64,000 nucleotides of DNA, taken from positions 38,531,082-38,595,081 of the forward strand of contig OX344751.2 of assembly GCA_947034885.2 (NCBI GenBank), in the 5' to 3' direction. Position 1 is the first letter of the stretch. Each line of letters begins with the position of its first letter. Below are positions 59,218 to 64,000 of this stretch, piece after piece. The stretch comes from Thuidium tamariscinum. Its lineage: Eukaryota > Streptophyta > Bryopsida > Hypnales > Thuidiaceae. The notes beneath the pieces were generated by a model. That model was not told where the DNA came from. It saw only the letters and a program-made list of their open reading frames with translations, and made no database searches. The position numbers were made by a program, and so were the translations under genes.

Positions 59218-60651
59218 TTCTCTCATGCTTTCAAGTTATATCACATGAGTGCCGATCTTCTTTTTCTTTTTCTTTCTCTCTCTGTCATTGCTATATCTTA
59301 CAGGAGAACCTCCAATCTCAACCCTTATCCCCTGAGTGCCCAGTCCATGTTCAGTGAAATCTAAACCCTTTTATATTCATTCCAATTAAACTATCACCTA
59401 AGAAAAGATTCACACTAATTGATCGTATTGATTGGTAGTAGAGACATGTCTAGAGGTACAATGGAAAGGGATGCATCCTTTAACCATACCATTGACAAGA
59501 TTACAACAATCAAACAAGGACATCTTTCAAAATTGAGAGGCAATATTTTTGCTCATGGGGTGTTCAAGGGTCAACTTAAAAGGACATTGGGAGCCTGAGA
59601 GAGCACTCAAAATGAGTAGAAACTCATATTTGACAAGGACAATGACTGAGTTGGATAATTATTGGAATGATTTAAGAATATTTGCACCACAATAGATACA
59701 AACTATTTATTTTTGGAACAATTATAGTAAAACAACCCATCCTTATCAAAATTCTTAATTTGCCCTTATGCCATTGACAAGGACAATGACTAAGTTGGAT
59801 AATTATTGGAATGATCTAAGAATATTTGCACCACAATAGATACAAACTATTTATTTATGGAACAATTATAGTAAAACAACCCATCCTTATTAAAATTCTT
59901 GATTTGCCCTTATGCCATTGCTAAATTTTCTTAATTTTCTTCCCACATAAAGACAAGTGTGAATATAGGAGGAACAAGTGAAACAATATTTTTTCAACAA
60001 AGTATGAATTTGCTATGAAGTTTTGAAGAGTTTGGCCCAAAAAAGTTTGTAGACTATCCCAAAATCAACATACAATTATATCCATCAGGCTCACTTTACT
60101 CTTTGAAAGCAATTACAATATTTTCTAATGCCAAAGACTTTAGAAAGTCACTTCGTGTAATGATTTATGCTTAAATAGCTAAGTGTTCCTATTGAGCTCA
60201 TTGATCACTCCATTGGTATTAAGTAACACATTGATTGTAGCGTGAAATCTCATAAATTGAGAAAATCCATTATGGGATTATTCCTTAGATGATTGTCATA
60301 GATCATTTGATTATGATGGGATGTTTTACCTTATTGCTAAAGAAGTCCTTTACTGGCCTTTCTCCTCTGAGCCCAAAGAGATTTTCTAGCCCTGCCATGT
60401 CACAAGATCCCAAATTCTGCCACTCTTTCCTTGGAAAACCATTTGGAGGGTTCCACTGAACTTCAAATCAAGAGGGTGCTCCATTTCATTTGTTTCGAAA
60501 ATAAAATAAAATAAAATAAGGTAGCTGGAGTCGCACTGCATGGCGGACTGACCGAACTCTGACTGTGGCAGTCAATGACTAAACATTAAGCAGAAAACGT
60601 GTTAGAATTGAAATAAAATCTACAAAATTATTCTCTTCCTTCAGTTGCAAT
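59218..60651. other. Unresolved AT-rich DNA
   Basis: Apart from the tandem duplication at 59632-59919 and an AAAAT pentamer run at 60498-60519, nothing is supported. Confidence 0.35.
59632..59919. repeat. Two-copy tandem duplication, 144-bp unit
   Basis: GACAAGGACAATGACT begins each unit (59632, 59776) and TTATGCCATT closes each; only a handful of differences, so the duplication is recent relative to surrounding repeats. Confidence 0.93.
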
Positions 60652-60928
60652 GTAAGGTGGGTACACACAAAATTGCACCTCACCTAAAAGCGTCATCTAT
60701 AGTTGTTGTACATTTCTGAATTCCATTATGTACCTATTTGGCTGAAGCGCTTTTAGAAACAGACTTTGAACCTTAATAACTTGTGCATATTGTATCCAAA
60801 TGCTGCATTTTTTGGTGCATTGGAACAAGCTTTCACTTGCCAAGAAAACTATATAAAAATTCGATAAGACCAGTAATAGTTACTAGGCATAGTACCAAAA
60901 AGTGGTGCTTTTAGGTGTAGCCACCTTA
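60652..60928 (+). mobile_element. H1: family H MITE-like element (277 bp)
   Basis: TAAGGTGGGTACACACAAAA left, TTTTAGGTGTAGCCACCTTA right (imperfect inverted repeat). The ends start TAAGGTGG, close to family F's TAAGGTAGG, so F and H may share a transposase class. Confidence 0.72.
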
Positions 60929-61184
60929 GTCTCGTTTCATTTGTGTAATTTTATTTTAAAAATTAAAAATTAAAAAATTAAAAAATCTATAAAATTAATA
61001 TTGAGAGTACTTCAGTAGTGTAGACTGTCTCTATCAAATACCCCTGTTTGTTACCCATTGACTTATCAAACAACAACAACTTAATGTGATCAGTACGAGC
61101 TCTTCCATCAATCACCACATGTGCACTTATTCCTTTTTCTTTTTTTCTTACACAAATGAAACAGAACACATGTGCACTTTTCAC

Positions 61185-61440
61185 ACACAGCGTTAAATCC
61201 TACCATCGAAGGTGGGCCCGCAGGCTGGATCTACCCCAAGGGAAAACGCTGAATTTTTAAAAATTTAAATTTTTTTTCAAATTCTGAATTTCAGATTCAG
61301 AGACCCCAAATTAGCCAAATGGCCCTCCAACATGCCCAAAAAACCCAACACAAATATAAACCTTAAACCCTTGTCAACCCCTAGTAAAATGAGATTTACC
61401 CCTATGGGCCCACCTTCAATGGTAGGATTTAACGTTCTGC
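61185..61440. mobile_element. MULE-like MITE (256 bp) with 10-bp target duplication
   Basis: CGTTAAATCCTACCATCGAA...GGGCCC (61191-61219) is repeated inversely at 61406-61434 with one mismatch. CACTTTTCAC flanks the element exactly on both sides (61175-61184, 61441-61450). A 9-11 bp duplication is typical of Mutator-like elements. Non-coding. Confidence 0.75.
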
Positions 61441-61708
61441 CACTTTTCACTGCCACTTGAGCAACATCATGATTTTATTTATTTACATTATATTTTGGTG
61501 CAATTTTGACTCGTGACAAAAAATTCAAGGGCTGAATTAATTATATAGTATAACATGATTCCCCCACCAAAAACAAGAATGAATTGTCTATATAATTACA
61601 TGTTTCGCAAGTATCTCAAATGCTTGAGGCTTAAGTCAGTTATTGAAATTTGCTTTGACTAAGTTACAAGTGATACAAGTCGGTGAGACCTTAGGCAACT
61701 CAAATTAA

Positions 61709-62628
61709 CCCCTAAAGGACCAAGGCCTTTTTTCTGTCAAAAAACTCTCAAAACTACCATTTCTGTTGCATTCATCCAAGAAAACAAATTTTTTTTTTTA
61801 AGAATCTAACCGTAGGATCTTGTACTTAACTTGATTGAGATCAAGTGGTAAGAACTTCATGAACTTTGACCGTATAGATTGGAAGATATGAGCATTCAAA
61901 GTTGGAAATATAAGTTTTTTTGAACTGTGGTTTGCAATTTCAGATGACTTTGACTGGAATTTGTATTAAAAAATTGCACTACAGACTTTGAATTTATAAT
62001 TTTTTGTGTTTAGAAATTGAGTTGAGAGTCTAGGAAAAAAATTTCATACAAAAAACACTTGATTTTCATTCTTTAAGAAATTGTTAAGTAGGTGTAGGTC
62101 CAAGATTGAAAGAAAAACTAAATGGTTAATAACTCTAAGATGGGATTGAAATACAATAATCCCAATGGTGAGATTGTTCTAGAAAGTAAACATAACCTTG
62201 TCCAACAATTTTTTTTGAAAAATTGTGAAAATTGCATTCAAAAATGAATCCTATAAGTTATTTTTTCAAGAAATTGTTTAGATTGCCCAAAAAACAAGAT
62301 TGTCCATAACTTTCTCATTATAAGTCCAAATAGAGTGAATCAAAGCTTCACATGTAGGAAAAAATATATTATTTTAGAAAAAAATAAATTTTAATTAAAT
62401 TTTGACTTTTTGCAAAAAATAATTTTTGCCCGCCAAATGAAAATTTGGGCTTTTTGTGGTATAACTTTTGCTCCCAGTCACCAATTGAAATAAAAATTAC
62501 ATTCCCATGAAGCTAATCATTTTTCCTATCTTATGAGAAAGTTTCAAAAAGATTCATTAAAAATTGAGGTCTACAGAACTTGTCCGAACTCCAAATTGTC
62601 CCCCGAGGGGACAATGGTCCTTTAAGGG
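61709..62628 (+). mobile_element. A1: family A TTAA element (920 bp)
   Basis: CCCCTAAAGGACCA and TGGTCCTTTAAGGG (inverted repeat, 13 of 14), with TTAA on both sides (61705-61708, 62629-62632). Same internal order as A2. The right TTAA is also the left junction of E4. Confidence 0.9.
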
Positions 62629-62632
62629 TTAA

Positions 62633-63489
62633 CCCCTTAGAGCATGCTCTTCAAATGTCATACTTTAAACATTCTGGACCACTGATTTTCCTCTAAGAAG
62701 GAAGATCAGTGGTCCAAAATGTTTGAAGTGTTGCTTTGAAGAGCAGGCATGGGGATGCTCTTAGTGCCGGCAGTACCATTCCATGACATTTGGAGGAAGA
62801 GAGAGGGTCAGAGCTCAAAAGAAGAGGTGAACAATAGTTTTTTCATTCACTTCTTTTTTAATGACTTTTTATTGTGAGTTACAAAGAGTGTTCAATTGAG
62901 TTTTTAGTGTAACTAATGTTTGTTTTCATGTACTTGAGAAGGAATTACAAAAAACGGATGGCAGAAATTACCATTTCAGTGTATTTTCAAAAATTGAGTA
63001 AATCTGAAATTTCTCCTTGAAAACAACATTTTTGAATTTGCGCCCAATTAACGAAATGAAGGTCCTCTACTCTAGTTTATACTCCAATTGGAATTTTGGA
63101 AAATTTCGTAAAATTGAATATTTTATTGCAGTTTGAACTTTAGCTGTATTTTTAATGTCCATTGCATTCTAATTATAGAAGTATATGGAAATAAAATTTA
63201 CACCACAATGTTTGTCACTGTGATGTACACACATGGTGAAATTTTCTGATTTTTTAAGATAATTTTCCATTTGATATTATTTTTTCTTCACTTTTTCTTC
63301 AAAAAAATTCTTAAAAATCAATTTTCTTCAAAAAAAACTAAATTGTTTGTGGAGTACAAAAGACATGTAAATTCATCTTTGAAAAATAAAAATAATTTTT
63401 TTCATGCACATCTAGTATCATGTTGGCAACAAAATGAGTACTAGACAACGAGGATTGAAACCAGTGGTTATAGGCCCAACGTTTCAGAG
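62633..63489 (-). mobile_element. E4: family E TTAA element carrying a Tourist-like MITE
   Basis: Follows directly on A1's TTAA with CCCCTTAGTGCCGGCAG once the MITE is removed, and ends AACGTTTCAGAG before TTAA (63490-63493). Boxes are the inverse of E2. Without the MITE about 733 bp. Confidence 0.82.
62640..62760. mobile_element. Foldback MITE, PIF/Harbinger (Tourist)-like (121 bp)
   Basis: GAGCATGCTCTTCAAA at the left and the inverse of GAGCATCCCCATGCCTGCTC at the right; the arms pair almost to the centre. TTA on both sides (62637-62639, 62761-62763), the 3-bp duplication of PIF/Harbinger elements. Inserted into E4's left end. Confidence 0.8.
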
Positions 63490-63493
63490 TTAA

Positions 63494-63882
63494 AATCCAA
63501 TTGAAAGTTTTAACAACTTAGGGCTCCTTGCTTTTCAAGTGAAGTAAGTGAGACATAAGCAACTTAGTATAGAAGAGGGCTCATAAACTGCTTAGGCTTT
63601 TGCACCTGTCCACTAGGAGGCTCTAAAATGGATCATTTACTGTGAGAAAATGAATTGTAGATTACATTGAAGCATGCTAAGACTTTGTTTTCACTAATTG
63701 AATGGATGGTTTCAGAATCCCATTGGGTTCATTCTCAACTATGTGGATAGGTGTCTCCTGATTATATTCAAAATAAGGATTGACTGTTGAACTACCTTCT
63801 CTCAAGTGATAAAAAAATCTGAAAGAATGATTTATTCAACTATCCATTTGAGTTTTTGAAAGGGACGCATTTAGAAACAAAT
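63494..63882. other. Unresolved spacer
   Basis: No supported feature. Confidence 0.3.
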
Positions 63883-64000
63883 TAAGGTGGTACATCCAAA
63901 AGTGCCAGTTTTTCATACTGTGCCTAGTTCTCATTATTATATTGTTTAGATTTTTTTACAGTCTTGTTGGTGAGTGAAATCATGTTCCAATGCACCAAAG
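63883..64000 (-). mobile_element. H2: family H element, cut by the window edge
   Basis: TAAGGTGGTACATCCAAAAG begins the element; the next 110 bp are the inverse of the right part of H1 (TGCCTAGT, TGGTGAGTGAAATCATGTTCC, CACCAAAG). The remainder lies beyond 64000. Confidence 0.7.

Overview
The window reads as AT-rich, repeat-choked nuclear DNA of a land plant. The evidence is the CACTA-type ends (CACTACAAGAA...TTCTTGTAGTG with 3-bp target duplications), a LINE tail with a zf-RVT zinc-binding motif of the plant type, and short exons with GTAAGT/GTGAGT donors. I cannot name the species. Almost nothing here is conventional coding sequence: no open frame exceeds about 160 codons and none matches a family I recognise apart from the LINE piece.

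The dominant feature is a large set of short (0.45-0.97 kb), apparently non-coding elements. They begin CCCCTAAA..., end ...TTTAGGGG, and are flanked by TTAA. I sorted them by eye into families A, B, C, D, E, G and I (about 25 copies and fragments, roughly 18-20 kb). Two insertions can be compared with an unoccupied relative inside the same window (D1 in C1 against C2; G in F2 against F1), and both show that a single TTAA was duplicated. TTAA target duplication with CC...GG termini is the signature of piggyBac-type DNA transposons (Sola3 is an alternative). I read these as non-autonomous elements of such a system in a plant genome, which is the most unusual content of the window. Copies chain together by sharing TTAA junctions (A2|E2|B1, C1|B2, A1|E4) and nest in one another.

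Layout. 1-1811: edge of a probable LTR retrotransposon (minus strand). 2914-5692: complete CACTA element with a tandem array. 5.7-8.2 kb: unresolved AT-rich DNA. 8.2-13.8 kb: C and E copies. 14.04-18.11 kb: older CACTA element in opposite orientation. 18.5-23.6 kb: D2, LINE tail, A2, E2, B1. 23.66-23.99 kb: family F element. 24.0-25.6 kb: GC-richer unresolved segment with a G-quadruplex-capable tract. 26.4-30.7 kb: two CACTA foldback MITEs, the second split by a stack of C1(+D1) and B2(+C2). 31.4-43.3 kb: J, I, C9, C8, K1, E3, F2(+G), C5 and a 218-bp foldback. 43.3-47.6 kb: GC-richer to AT-rich unresolved DNA with a perfect 26-bp hairpin. 47.9-52.2 kb: probable spliced host gene on the minus strand. 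52.3-55.4 kb: unresolved DNA then D3. 55.4-60.5 kb: unresolved with K2, F1 and a 144-bp tandem duplication. 60.6-64 kb: H1, a MULE-like MITE with a 10-bp duplication, A1, E4 (carrying a Tourist-like MITE) and the edge of H2.

All boundaries were read by hand from the sequence; no alignment or database search was run. Family letters are local labels only.
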